From: Letharia columbiana
Taxonomy: Eukaryota; Ascomycota; Lecanoromycetes; Lecanorales; Parmeliaceae
Direction: 5' to 3'
Length of the DNA stretch: 64,000 bases
Assembly: GCF_014066305.1 (NCBI RefSeq)
Contig: NW_023501039.1
Coordinates: 372,001 to 436,000 of the forward strand
Shown piece by piece: positions 47,650 to 58,551 of this stretch. A program made the position numbers and the translations under genes. The notes under the pieces were generated by a model. That model did not search any database. It was not told the DNA's origin and was given only the letters and a program-made list of their open reading frames with translations. Position 1 is the stretch's first letter; every line of letters begins with the position of its first letter.

Positions 47650-48868
47650 CTACAACTCATCACTTTCCTTACGGTCGGTCCACTTGAGATACATCGCAAC
47701 CAGGCGTTTTGTACTCTCGTCATCCAATCTTCCCTGATGGGCCACGGGTAGTCCATACTTGCGTGGAACCGCATACGAAGCATAGGCGGCACTCATGGGC
47801 AAGAGCTCGTCAACACCGTTCTTCAGCACAGCGGTGATGGGGCGATGTGCGGATTGCTGTACAACATGGCCAGGGTAACGGCCGTCCGCGACTGACACGT
47901 ACTCCTCCTTATGATGCTTCTTGGCAAGACCGTTACCTTTGTGCGAGTACACGGGTATAGCGTAGTAGTGATCCCCGGGTCGGTTGTGCACCACGATGAG
48001 GAATCGGTTTTCCGAATAGATTGGACCCCATTCTCCATGGCCGATGTGTCGGTTGTCGGCATTCGGTAGGTGCTGTTGGAGCCCTGTCTCGATTATTAGC
48101 ACTAGTAAAGTTTGTCGGAGCTTGAGACATCGCCGGGTCTGGTGTTCCCATGATGTCCTGTTCATGGATAATGCCTCGAAGGATGGTTCCTAGTACGAAC
48201 TCGTGTTTGAAGAATGGACGATAATCATCGGGCCTTGCCTCGTTCATACGTGGCTGATCGGGTGTTCGCTGGTATGTGCACGACATTACGGAAGCCGCCC
48301 CTCTGAACGGACGGTCGTTTTGACCTGATCGATGATTAGCGTTTCGCGTCAACACGGACCCTGCTCTGCCAGCTGCACAGCTTGGAACGAAGTTCTGCTT
48401 CTCACCTCGTGGGAAAATGCTTCCGGCTCGGCTAGCCGAAGGCTTCGGGAATAGGGGCTTCTCTTTATCCCGCCTCCATTCTGGAACTGTCGACTCGGTC
48501 TTTGGGCTAGGCTGCACCGTAAGTCCCGCCATTGCGGTGACAAGATCCTTCTGAGTGTCCTTTCCAGCTTTCGCTGTTGTTTTTGGATCAGCCGCTTGAG
48601 TCGCCCAGGACTCATCACCCTCAAGAAGTTCATCGACGACCCCGGACTTGCCGGATGTGCCGTCGCCCAGATTGCTAGGCCTATGGGGAGGCGACTGTAA
48701 TCTCCCCCAAACGACACTTCCTGCAAATCGTCGTGGAGCCTGATTTCCTACACCAGTGGGCGTGGGAGGAATGGGATCTCGTTTTGGAAGAATGCTGGGT
48801 GCATTTGGGCTTTGGTTCTTTCTGGGCGCATTGCTGGGTTGCCAAACGGGTCGACCGTCTCGAGGCAT
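47650..48868 (-). pseudogene. Family B copy B4, apparently frameshifted
   Basis: The start is ATG 48868 (MPRDGRPVWQPSNAPRKN). The first frame carries the disordered N-terminal region, the family motif AMAGLTVQPSPKTES, and the domain opening FFKHEFVLGTILRGIIHEQD. The rest of the domain (EWGPIYSENRFLIVV, YAIPVYSHKGNGLAKKHHK, YVSVADGRYP, MSAAYASYAVPRKYGLPVAH, QGRLDDEST) continues in another frame. The shift lies between about 48020 and 48130. I looked for an intron to reconcile the frames and found none with matching phase. Either the copy is broken by a one-base-type indel or the assembly has an error. Apart from that no stop interrupts it, so any damage is recent. Head-to-head with A4. Confidence 0.7.
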
Positions 48869-49488
48869 TCTGTGTGAGTTTAATGATGATAGTCAGTGGT
48901 GCGTGCAAACAATGACGCCGACTCGCTAAGATCTGAATTGTTTTGAAATAAGATTTACGGATGCTCAAGAGTTTTGTTAACAGCAAGCGGAGATGATGAT
49001 CGGACAGAAGATATGGCCAAGATGGTGCCTGTTGTTTCAGAGAGTGAACAATGTCGTTTTTGTGGGGGACAAAGAGGAGGTACTTTGCCTGAACAAAGAC
49101 CCAACACGAACATCTCCAATGGATCAAGATGCATGCAGTACTATTTCTGCTCACCATTGCTTTGACCTTGTTCTCTTCGGATGACAAGGCAACAAAGACT
49201 GGCTTTGAGAAACAGCCGGCTCCACAAAGCAAAGTCATGAAAGTCAGAGAACACTCTCCGGCTAGTCTCATGCAGAAGTCCTCAAAACTTATGCGCTTTG
49301 TCAATCCCGCACAATGAATCTTACAAAGAACCCAGATCCTTCCAAGCCTCTTGATCTCTTGCTCCCTTTTTCTGGTAAGACATTCGCTGCAAGCTGCAAA
49401 CTCCACCATTGCTCAGTCTAAGATACCAGGATCTATGCCCTGCTGGTATCATCGCATTTATCATCACACGTTTTTCAGGTTTGCAGGT
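48869..49488. promoter_or_regulatory. Bidirectional promoter of pair 4 (B4/A4)
   Basis: 620 bp between start codons. It includes the A4 5'-UTR intron (49375-49486, gtaaga...tttgcag). The stretch from about 49434 to 49490 is strikingly similar to the A1 leader (atgccc, catcgcat, catcacac, tttgcag). Confidence 0.5.
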
Positions 49489-51043
49489 ATGGATACCCGC
49501 GTAAAGAACTTCATCTTCAAGAAGACCGTTGGTCTACTGGAGGCCTGGCAAGGAAGGCCGCCACCAAAGGCCTCAGGTGACATTGAGAGCGGACTATTGA
49601 ATGCTACAAAATCTCCGCCAACTAACAATAAATCCCAAGACAGCCCAGACCGCGATAGAAGCGAAGATATAACGGGAAATGTAGGAGGCAACAATACGTA
49701 CCCTCAGGGTACTCCCCCAACATCAACTAGACCCATCGACCTAAGTCTCAACCAGCAACCACAGTTTACTGAAGGCCCAGCTCGATTCGTCGTTGTCAAT
49801 GATGGTTCAAAGGACTGTCTGGCTCTACTAGTCACGGAAGTCTTTGTCGCAAAATCTCGTGATCTTTACGAAGACAGTCATCACTTGTCGGGCAAACAAG
49901 GACCGCTTCAACAAGTACGGCGAGATGCTCGCAATGCCGAAGCCTATATGAGTCTTGTCAGAGAATCCCTGGAGATGGCGCAGAATCAAGAACAAGCCGA
50001 CGAGCTCGGAGAACTCTCCCAGAAGAGAGAAACTGAGTTGATCGAGGCTCGTCAGCGAAAGAAGTGAGGTCGAAAAAGGCGCAAAACTCCTCGAAAGCAG
50101 TGTCGCAGCGTCCAGGGCGTATACACAATGGGTGCTGGAGACAGCCATGGAGGAAGCTAATCTACTCGAACCACACAGGCCTCTCACACCGTTCATAGAG
50201 GCCGACAGCGAGGAGGATGAGAATTCCAACGAAATCTACAATCAACCACCCAACGAAAATGCCAACAATGAAAACGAGGTCCAGAATACAGTACGCGGTG
50301 CAGACGTTTCTAGGCAGCAGCCAGTGGTTTTGGCAATCGACGCAGAAGTTCCAGCCAGCTCAGACGAAGTTCCAGCTGATGAGGATTCTGTTCGTCAAGC
50401 GGCTTGGGAGGATTACAATGACAAATTAGAGACCTTCCACAAAGTTCAAGACATATTTGATGATCGACAGCAAGCGTACGAGACGAACTTGGCAAAGTTT
50501 CAGGATGGCATCAAAACAGGTATTTACAACATGTCTCGCAGCGAATTTGATCGCAACAGGGTCCGGCATGGCCAGAAAATCACTCGAGCCTTGATCGATG
50601 CCGAGGAAGCCTTCGATGGCGCAAAAGCATACGCTCAGGCTGTCGGTGCAACTGGATCCGACTATGAGCAGACGAATTACTTTGGCAATTATGAGGAAAG
50701 CATGCCGGAGAATCAAATGGCTTTGTACAATGCTTCGAAGGACTTCAGCGACATCTATACTTGGATGGCCAGTGTTCCCGAGACGGGTGATCCGGAAGAG
50801 TTCGAACCAGTCGACGTTGATGATTGGGATTCAAAGGAAGTCGACCAGACGGACAGCATCAGCCAGATAGACTTCGAGGAATATCGCAAGCCGATCGACC
50901 AGTGGCAGTACGAATGTGCTCTCGCTCGCGGTGACGGCCCGGAGGAGTATTATTTAGGACCTGTAAATATAGAATTCCTGGAGCGTCGGCACTCAGTTTC
51001 GCTAAGCCGTTCTAACGTTGGCGAATCGGACGTGGGTATATAG
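49489..51043 (+). pseudogene. Family A copy A4, apparently frameshifted
   Basis: The start is ATG 49489 (MDTRVKNFIFKKTVGLLEA). The first frame encodes DIESGLLNATKSP, EGPARFVVVNDGSKDCLALL and the first coiled coil, then meets TGA at 50065-50067 after EARQRKK. The homologous sequence continues one base out of frame: EVEKGAKLLESS, YTQWVLETAMEEANLL, SEFDRNRVRHGQKITRALID, AEEAFDGAKAYAQAVGATGSD, ESMPENQMALYNASKDFSDI, DSISQIDFEEYRKPI. A single extra base near 50064 explains the break. No other stop occurs over about 1.5 kb, so it is a very young pseudogene or an assembly error. No gt..ag pair near the break solves it. Head-to-head with B4. Confidence 0.7.
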
Positions 51044-51434
51044 GTCGGGTAAGATTAGCATTTATCTTGGATAAAATCTCAAGCTTGTCCGATTGAGCCC
51101 TCGCGTATGAAAGTGAATGAATGCGCTGAACCAAATCAACTCACCTAATGCTCACAGGACTGTCTATCCGGTCAGGATGCCAGTGATAGCTGTACATGGG
51201 TATTTTATAGAATGAATCGTTGGCAGGCAAACTATAAAGAAAAGTGGCAGTCTGGGTTATTTCAACATATGATCAACGCGTAATTCGGGAGTCGGGAAAC
51301 TGGAAAGTTCATGAGAAGGTTTCAACGCTGACGGTGTTCAAAACCCTCTAACAGGCTTAGCGCGTCTGAGCCGCCAAGCCTGCTCCTTCTCGCGGCATCA
51401 TTTCTGGGGATCATTGCGGGATCATTGATTATTC
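51044..51434. other. Intergenic region A4 / HET relic
   Basis: Nothing recognised. The 5' half of the HET gene, which would be expected here, is missing. Confidence 0.5.
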
Positions 51435-52779
51435 GTGACTGACATCGCTCGGAACTGGTGTATACTCTACACTTCAGAAACGTCTGTAGAGATGGCTTTG
51501 GAAGTTGTGGAATTACTGGACTATATCACTTCTGATAAGTGGTGCACGAGGGCATGGGTCTTCCAAGAAGACTACCGCTCGGCAGTGAAGATCAACATCC
51601 TCATCCCCCATTCACTATGTCTGAGCGATCAACAAGCTAAAGAAAAGTGGTGCGGTGTCCCAGGTGAACTGCAAGTGAATTCGGCCTACTTCCATGAGGA
51701 GTCCACGCTATTTTGCCGAGCTTTCCGCCGGAAAGAAGGACATGAATGGCAGACAGGTTGCGCTAGGTGTGAAGATATATTGAAGAGGGCGGGAAGATAC
51801 AACATCCTATGCAAGCATGGGGACTTGGCCAGCAAGGCAATGTCGCCCTTCATATTCGCAGACATCGGAAGCAAAAATATTTCAGTAGCCTCGGATCTTC
51901 TGGCTATTGCCGCTAATTGTTGCGACTATTCCGCCCGACTGAATACCAAGATTCTGAAGGGTAACTCTTGCAGTTTGAGCATATCTGTCCTTGCTTTCTA
52001 TCTGCTCAATGGTGAAATAATTAATGAGCCGTGAGCATGATAACAACCCGCTTTCCGAGAACATATTCGATTACCTGCGGCTGCTCGCCTTGGACAGTTT
52101 TGACCCTCCTGTCGAGAGCAAGGAACCAACATTCATCAAAAGCTGTCACCTGGTCGACGTTCGGCTCTCCCCAGAAGGCATCGTGACCAGTGGTCGGCTC
52201 TGGAAATTATACAAAGCGATTGATACTGGGACCTTTGCCTCTGAAAATCCATCGGAAAAGAAATCCCTCAATGGCACGAACGCGTATCAGAGGAAACGGC
52301 TGCGGCAACTCTCTGTTGAGTTGCAAGTACGAGGCCACGAGAGGCTTGCAGTCGATCTTGAAGGTTATCTGGACGAGGACGCTAAGGGCAAGCAATACCC
52401 GTCGAAGCAGTACGAAGACTTGATGGTCGAGGAAGTTGTGGAAGCCATCAGGGATCGTAAGACGCTTTACCTGAGCTGTCTAGAAGGCACTAATCCATAC
52501 CGTGGATGTTTTGTAACTGATGCTGCTCTGGAACTGCCATCTCATGTCTTCACAGCCTGGACCCAGGCTAAATCTGGCGGTAAGGCGCTAGATGATATAT
52601 ATGCAGAAAGGCTTTTGAATAAGATTGTTTCATTGGAAGTCGATATTACAGGACACACCTTCAAAGGCCTACCTCGACTGGAAGCGGAAAGATGGGTCAA
52701 CGGATTGTGTTTTTTTGATGGAGGTCCAGCGCGAGATGTATGTTTCAACTACCCGAGCTCACTTACACAAAAGTGTTGA
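51435..52779 (+). pseudogene. HET-domain (heterokaryon incompatibility) gene, 5'-truncated and frameshifted
   Basis: HET proteins trigger cell death when genetically different hyphae fuse. The first frame (51435-52034) has LLDYITSDKWCTRAWVFQED, the typical C-terminal part of the HET domain (W-x-R-A-W-x-x-Q-E), and continues to SISVLAFYLLNGEI. The second frame (from about 52024) carries on with NPLSENIFDYLRLLALDSFD and a C-terminal region of about 230 aa with HLVDVRLSPEGIVTSGRLWK and ETLY-type strands. The frames differ by one base near 52025. Upstream of 51435 the first half of the HET domain (the usual YxALSYxWG block) is absent. It is therefore a relic unless an unseen exon lies upstream. 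Confidence 0.75.
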
Positions 52780-53086
52780 AGGACGGTGAGTAGCTTACGT
52801 ACGAAAAGGCCACTGAAAAAAGTGCAAGCGTATCGGGCATGGGCATTAGTATCTGCTCCATGGACACAGTCTTTCCTTCAACAGCACTGACTCACAGCAA
52901 AAAGACTCTGCCGCCGCTGTGCTTATGCCTCACGTGAGGGAAACGCCGAAAAATTGGTGGAGAAGAGTTGTATACAACATCCTCCTAGCATAACCAATGC
53001 CTTACCCCATTGTCCCTTAAATGATCTCAAACGACACTGCAGCACACTCAAGACGTCAAATGTACCGTTCAAGTCACCTGGTCCCG
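52780..53086. other. Intergenic region
   Basis: Nothing recognised. Confidence 0.5.
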
Positions 53087-53866
53087 CTATGGTCCAAGAT
53101 CACGAATTGGCAATGTCATCAACTCGCCTGACATCGACATCGCCTCATCCCTTTCCGGAATGTCCTCTTTGCCCTGTGAAGGGCTGAGTCCTCTCGTCTT
53201 TCTTTCAGCAAAATCCCTTCCATCAACCTCAGACACCTCCAGCCCCGCACGCAAGGAGCATCCTTTCGGCTGCTTCACGGTACGATGCAGTCGCCGCCGC
53301 TTGGAACCACTAGGATTGCCGACAACCGAGGAGTCGCTCTGATCCTCATACCTCCGCCGTTTCCGCGACGCTCGCTCATTTCGCGTGTTCGGTGATCGTG
53401 GTCTCCGCGCTGAGCTCTTCGGGAGTTTCCTAGATTGAGGACGTGGATGACTGCGTTCGGCTCTCCACATGCGTCTATACCACTTGATGCATCGGTGCGA
53501 AAGGCCGGTTCTGGACTCGATTTCTGCCTTTTTGTCTCCCTGGTCCATGTAGGTGAAGATCTGGTTCTTCACCGAGCGCTGCGCTAATACCAGCCGGAGA
53601 GGTAGGGCGAATTGTTCTCCAGGTCTATAGCTTGACCGAGCGGGAAGTGCGTCGTCGGCGATGGACATGGCCCTGGCATCTCTCGTACGCTTTCGCACCA
53701 ATTCCGAGAATCCTGTCTTTTGGATACCAGGCCCTGAGCGACACATATCAAGCCTTGGCGTCTGGGTTTTGCCCGACACTCTGGGGTCGAGCCCAGGATC
53801 TGACGCCACTTCAGCTCCGAACAGCATCGGATTCGGCAAATACTCTGGGCCGGGTGAGGGATCCAT
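53087..53866 (-). CDS. Orphan basic protein with possible helix-turn-helix
   Basis: 259 aa from ATG 53866 (MDPSPGPEYLPNPMLFGAE); the frame is open to ATG 54034, but the extra 56 residues look non-coding. The middle has FALPLRLVLAQRSVKNQIF, DQGDKKAEIESRTGLSHRCI then KWYRRMWRAE, a helix-turn-helix-like stretch. It is followed by clusters of basic residues (RKRRRYED, SKRRRLHR) that could be nuclear localisation signals. A DNA-binding role is inferred from this pattern only. No homologue is recognised. The plus strand opposite is also open, so part of the signal could come from base composition. Confidence 0.45.
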   Translation of the reverse strand: MDPSPGPEYLPNPMLFGAEVASDPGLDPRVSGKTQTPRLDMCRSGPGIQKTGFSELVRKRTRDARAMSIADDALPARSSYRPGEQFALPLRLVLAQRSVKNQIFTYMDQGDKKAEIESRTGLSHRCIKWYRRMWRAERSHPRPQSRKLPKSSARRPRSPNTRNERASRKRRRYEDQSDSSVVGNPSGSKRRRLHRTVKQPKGCSLRAGLEVSEVDGRDFAERKTRGLSPSQGKEDIPERDEAMSMSGELMTLPIRDLGP

Positions 53867-54881
53867 TGGTGCCTGGAGATGGAACAGCAGAGCAGAACGA
53901 AGAGCGGGCGAAGAAGCAAGAAAGGACCCATACTTGAGGAAAAGGACTCGAGATCGACAGCAGGGTAAACTGCTGAAACCCGCGAAGGCAGCGCTATGAC
54001 TTCTTGCAAGAATGTGATATCGCAAACAAGGCATTGCGGGCTAAAAGTGAAGATCCATGCATGTAGCCGTACGGATTGGTGGACTGACGGCTTGGGTGCA
54101 CTAGCGTATGCGGCTATGCATGCAAGCTGAAAGGGGTGCAGAAGCAAAATCCCGCAGCGAGCGATCAGACTATTCTTTTGCGTATTTACCTATCCGTATC
54201 AACCGGCCCCTCTTCATATCTCTTCACCTACTTTTACATCGTCAAATGAGAGCTGTCTTTCAAACAAGCCTAGGGGCAAGCTAAAGCAGTCGGTGCATTA
54301 GCTCTGAAGGCGACCAGTGTCATCGATAAGGCTTTCAGAGCTTATCGGGTGGAAGATCGGGTTTCGATAGATTCCGTGGACCGAAACTTTGTGTAAAGCT
54401 GGCTGAACAAGACTGACGACTCCGGAGTACGATGAGCTAGTCGACATCGACGAGTGGTACGCGAAACTTGTGGAGCTGCGAGATAGCTTCAGTATGGTCG
54501 ATGATCATCGTTACGTCGCGAGATTGGAAGCTGGAAGAAAGAGTGCAATTCGCTCCAGAAGGAGGAGATTCCTGTAGGAGATACAGTCGGCGAGACTGAA
54601 GAGGAGTAGCCAACGGTAACAGCATTGAGGAAACGACATAGGAGCCCAAAGAGATTCAGTGGAAGAAGACAAAGTTCGAGTGGTAGTTGCTATGACAGGA
54701 TTGGGGGCAAAGCCAGTACGAGAGGAATCAGCCTCGAAGCTAGAGCACTTTTCAAATGCTTTGGTGTTCAAATTGTTCCACATCATCAGTAACGGGCAGA
54801 TGAACGCAAGAGAAGCCTCTGAGGTAGGATCTAAAAATGACAATCACACCATGGCACATGCACCACGACTGTTACCCAGAA
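53867..54881. other. Intergenic region
   Basis: About 1 kb with only short, featureless ORFs. Confidence 0.45.
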
Positions 54882-55806
54882 TCAAGAAGCAAAACGAAAC
54901 TCGCTCCAACCCACCAAGACCAGCCTGCTGAATGTCAAGATCCGATATCCGTTCAGGGAGGTGACCTGAACCACAATTGCAGTCAAGGCTGTACATCCTT
55001 TGAACGTGAGCTTGTTTGTCAAATGTGATTTGGCGATGTCCAGCGGCTTCTTGTCGGAGTCTTTTGTAAGATGGCCGTGGTATTCCACCTTCAGGGAGTA
55101 ATTCCTCGCCACAATATGATTCATTGAGATGCGCCGCACTCTTTGGACGGTAATGCGGGATCCTGGTTTGGAGATCGATAGCGGCGTCAAGATGCCGGTC
55201 CTTCCTCTGTTTCAAAGGCCGTCTGCTCACGCGATACTTGTCATGCACATACACAAATCCATCTTGGTTCGGCTTCCGATTGAGACCGTTGTCGTCGTGA
55301 GTGTATGGGGGGATAGCTAGGTAGTGGTAGTGGTATTCGGCCAAGACGATCAGAATGCGCTTTTTGGTGTGCGCGAAGTTGTAGTCGCATCCCGAAATGT
55401 ACTTGCTTTGATAGTTCGCACCGCCTTCGTAGTCTTCTTCGTGTAGGGGCGCGCGGATGACCCATCCTGTTCCATATGGGTCTGTGTGAAAGACACCGCG
55501 TACTACTTCGCGGAGAGGGGGACCGCCTGGTCTGACCTTTGGGTACCTCGATGGTCGGTCTGTCTTCTTGGAGATGCGTGGTTGGAGGATCCTGCTCGCG
55601 GCCATACGCGGTATTACCGACGGTATTGTTGTTGGCCGAACGTGCTCTCTGAGATCCGTACATGTTTGGGGAACGTATTCGTATTGAAAACCTTGGGTAC
55701 TATACTGGATGGGATGATGATGAAAAGCTGTAGGGGTCAACGATTTTGGTGTTCGGAGTGTAGACGTCGCATAGGAGACGTGCGTGATTAGGGAATGATG
55801 CACCAT
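54882..55806 (-). pseudogene. Solitary, frameshifted family B copy (B5)
   Basis: ATG 55806 opens a frame with a short N-terminal region and a diverged B domain: TGWVIRAPLHEEDYEGG, HTKKRILIVLAEYHYHYLAI, PPYTHDDNGLNRKPNQ, YVHDKY, then HYRPKSAAHL. After that, the family's C-terminal stretch appears in another frame as NHIVARNYSLKVEYHGHLTK then DSDKKPLDIAKSHL, which aligns with the SRKYTLPVAPQGRLREDSK region of B2. The shift is near 55130. The S/N-E-N-R motif is also degraded (TKKRI). No A partner lies beside it, and its divergence from B1-B4 is greater than theirs from each other. It is probably an old, dead copy. Confidence 0.65.
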
Positions 55807-58551
55807 GACCCTTGTTGTTGGCGGTTCATGTCAACTGTAATTCTGTAAGCATGACAGGGAGAATTCTTTTTCCGGGTGATCAAAGGTCGCATTGGCCTCA
55901 CTCAAAAGAAGGTTCTACACTCTGACCTGACTCAAACGATAAAGAATCGCTTGATTTGTCGACTGAATTGGTAAAAAAGATTCTCTTTCATAAATCTGCT
56001 ATTGAGGGCGAATGGAAAGACATGCAGGTCACTCAGACTTCTGTTCTCTAGATTACAAAGCTTACGAGCGTGAGGTCGGCATCTGGCAGGAGCGTTGCAG
56101 GGCTCTGAGGGAAGGTTTGCAGGTCCACAGCCACAGACAGACAACGTATGGGCTGTAAACATGATCTCTCTTTTAGCATCCATCTTTGGTCTCGGACCAG
56201 CGTCAGGGTCTTTTCTCGCGCAGATTTGGCTTTTCGACGATCGAGCTCGCAAGTGTTTCTCTGGTAGGCGCGTCGTTTTGCGGCCCGATCGCTCGTGTTC
56301 GTGGCCTCGATGGTCAAGATCAGCTCAGATTCTGATGGGCTTATCTTGCTTATCGAGGAAGTCGAAGAGTACATGGTCCGTAATTGCTTGGCCCGGTAAT
56401 GCCCCGCTGAGCACGTTCTTCGATTCTACTGTAAGCTCGATTTTGTTTGTAACACCTACTGAAACTTTCTCCTGGCCAGTGGGGCCTTCTTCTGAGTATC
56501 AGGGAAGTCATGTTCAATTTCCGAAGCCGTCACATGAGCTCGCTTGAGATGACTGATGAAAAGGTCGCGGTTGCTCTAAGCGAGATCTACTCTTTCTGGA
56601 GGTCATACCTCGGTTGATAGGCTTTATGAGCCGCGGGAGATGGTGGAAATAAGATAATTGAGGATAGGCTCGCCGACGAGAGACTTGTTGGGGAGGAGCT
56701 TGCTGGCGAGAGGTTTCAGAAGAGGTAGCCATTGGAAAAGGAGTTGCTGAAGTAGAAATCGCGGGTGTGGAGAGCGGTGAGTTTACAACGACTTGGAAAC
56801 ATGTCATGACAATTGCAGTGGTCGATGTACTAAACTTAATACATGGGGCCTGAAAGACCAGCAAAGCTGATTTCTGTGTGTAGTTGTGAAGAGGCACAGG
56901 GGTTGGATAGCTCCCTGGGCTAGGGTCATCATATTGAGCCGGCACGGTGTATGAGACAGGGTTTCTTATTTGTCTTCATTGAACGCGAGCCGCCGGCTGT
57001 GAATTCTGACGTGAGATTGTATCCATGATGTACTATAAAGGTGGCGGTCCCTATACCACGAATCCACTCGAATTAGAGTCCAGACGAGAAACATGCATGG
57101 GTAGGGATGCATGAACAATCTCTTATATGGCACCTACTACGGTTTGCTGTGTGAGATCAAAGGCAATTGATACTTGGCAGAGCTGCCCACCTTGCGTATA
57201 CGGACCGGAGCCATGCAGAATTGGAGGTGGGGAGATAGCAAGCCATATATTGCGGAGAAGCTGTGCTTCAAAGCATGAGCGTAGGGAGAACGATGAAAGC
57301 ATCACTAATATTAGGAAAAAGACTTCGGTCTAATAGACTAATGCGAAGAATCCATTTGACAGCGTACGTGTATTGACATGGGTTTGCACGTAAAGCTTTT
57401 CCCGAAGGAATTGAAAGGGTGTCGGACGCCAGCACGGCAGTGCTACATGATTCTGGAGACGGAACGAGACTGGAAACAAACAAAGGGATATGGAAAGGTT
57501 GCAGGCCAATCAGAGAGGCCAAAAATACCTAATTATAGCAAAGCCTGCACGGATCGTGAGCAAAGTTGCCCATATTTTGAGGACCAAACAGTGCTTGAGG
57601 TTGGAACGTGCTGAGGACTCGAGACCAAGAAGCATGAGAGACCGTCCGCCATCAAGTCTGCGTCTTAGACAAAAAGTGTCTCCATTTTCTTGTGCAGCGG
57701 TACGAAATTACCAAGGTTTCAATTCTTCACAAGCACTCCGTGCAACGGCGTCCTGCTTGTAGCATCTAGCGCACAAGCTTTAAGGTACTTCCGCTCTGAT
57801 TGGCTAGCTGGCAGAATTGCTGACTCCTCAAGACCTCCGCATCCAATCCTCGTCTTCTTTCCTATTGGTTGCGCTAAGCCTGTGCATGAGAGACCAATAT
57901 TTTGGGGAGTGAGTACCTCCAATGATATGCCGTCTCCTCCCCACCGGAGGGTATTATCTGTCTTGCTACTGTATGGATGTGAGGAAATCGTCGAGTCTAC
58001 GCCGGTACATCACGGGATCACGCCCTCAACTCCAGGTTACCATTGATTCAAGACATCTATGCTGAGGACTGAGATTGAAATCTTGAATGGTAAACACATT
58101 TATCTCTCACGTCTCTGGTCAAGTAATGACAATCTCACCAAATCTGTAGTCTGGCTGGCGGGGCACACTTCGATTAGTGAGGCTATCGTTGCTGGCGTAC
58201 GAAGCATGAGGCAGCCTCTTAGCAGCCTCCACTCGCAAATCTTGTGTTAGGCATACATACATTTTACCAACGGAAAATTGCCGCACCTCCTTTGCTTATG
58301 CAAATATGATTTGCTGGCTGACCAGTGTCTACGCCATGTCATGCATGGCATGCGCCTTGCAAGCTGCAGGCTGCAATGCTGCAAGGCTGCAAGGCTGTGT
58401 TGCTTCGACATCTTTTTTGCCACCTCTCAATTCCCACTCCCTTTAAACTGCTTTCGACCGCACATCCTAGATCAGATCTCAACAGGCAGAGACTCAACGA
58501 TTTCTGATGCCAAAAACAACCCATAGACGCCTCAGGTCACCGTGACCCGCG
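55807..58551. other. 2.7-kb region with possible gene relic
   Basis: No complete gene is supported. On the minus strand near 56330-56470 one frame reads GVTNKIELTVESKNVLSGAL then PGQAITDHVLFDFLDKQDK, which looks like real protein, but stops and frame changes surround it, so it may be a decayed gene. Near 58355-58400 the motif gctgcaag/gcaaggct is repeated several times. Confidence 0.4.

Noticed and set aside
34153..51043. Calling the A/B pairs a toxin-antidote or spore-killer system
   Set aside because: Only the gene arrangement hints at this. No sequence similarity to a known toxin, killer or antidote is visible, so it is kept as one hypothesis and not used as annotation.
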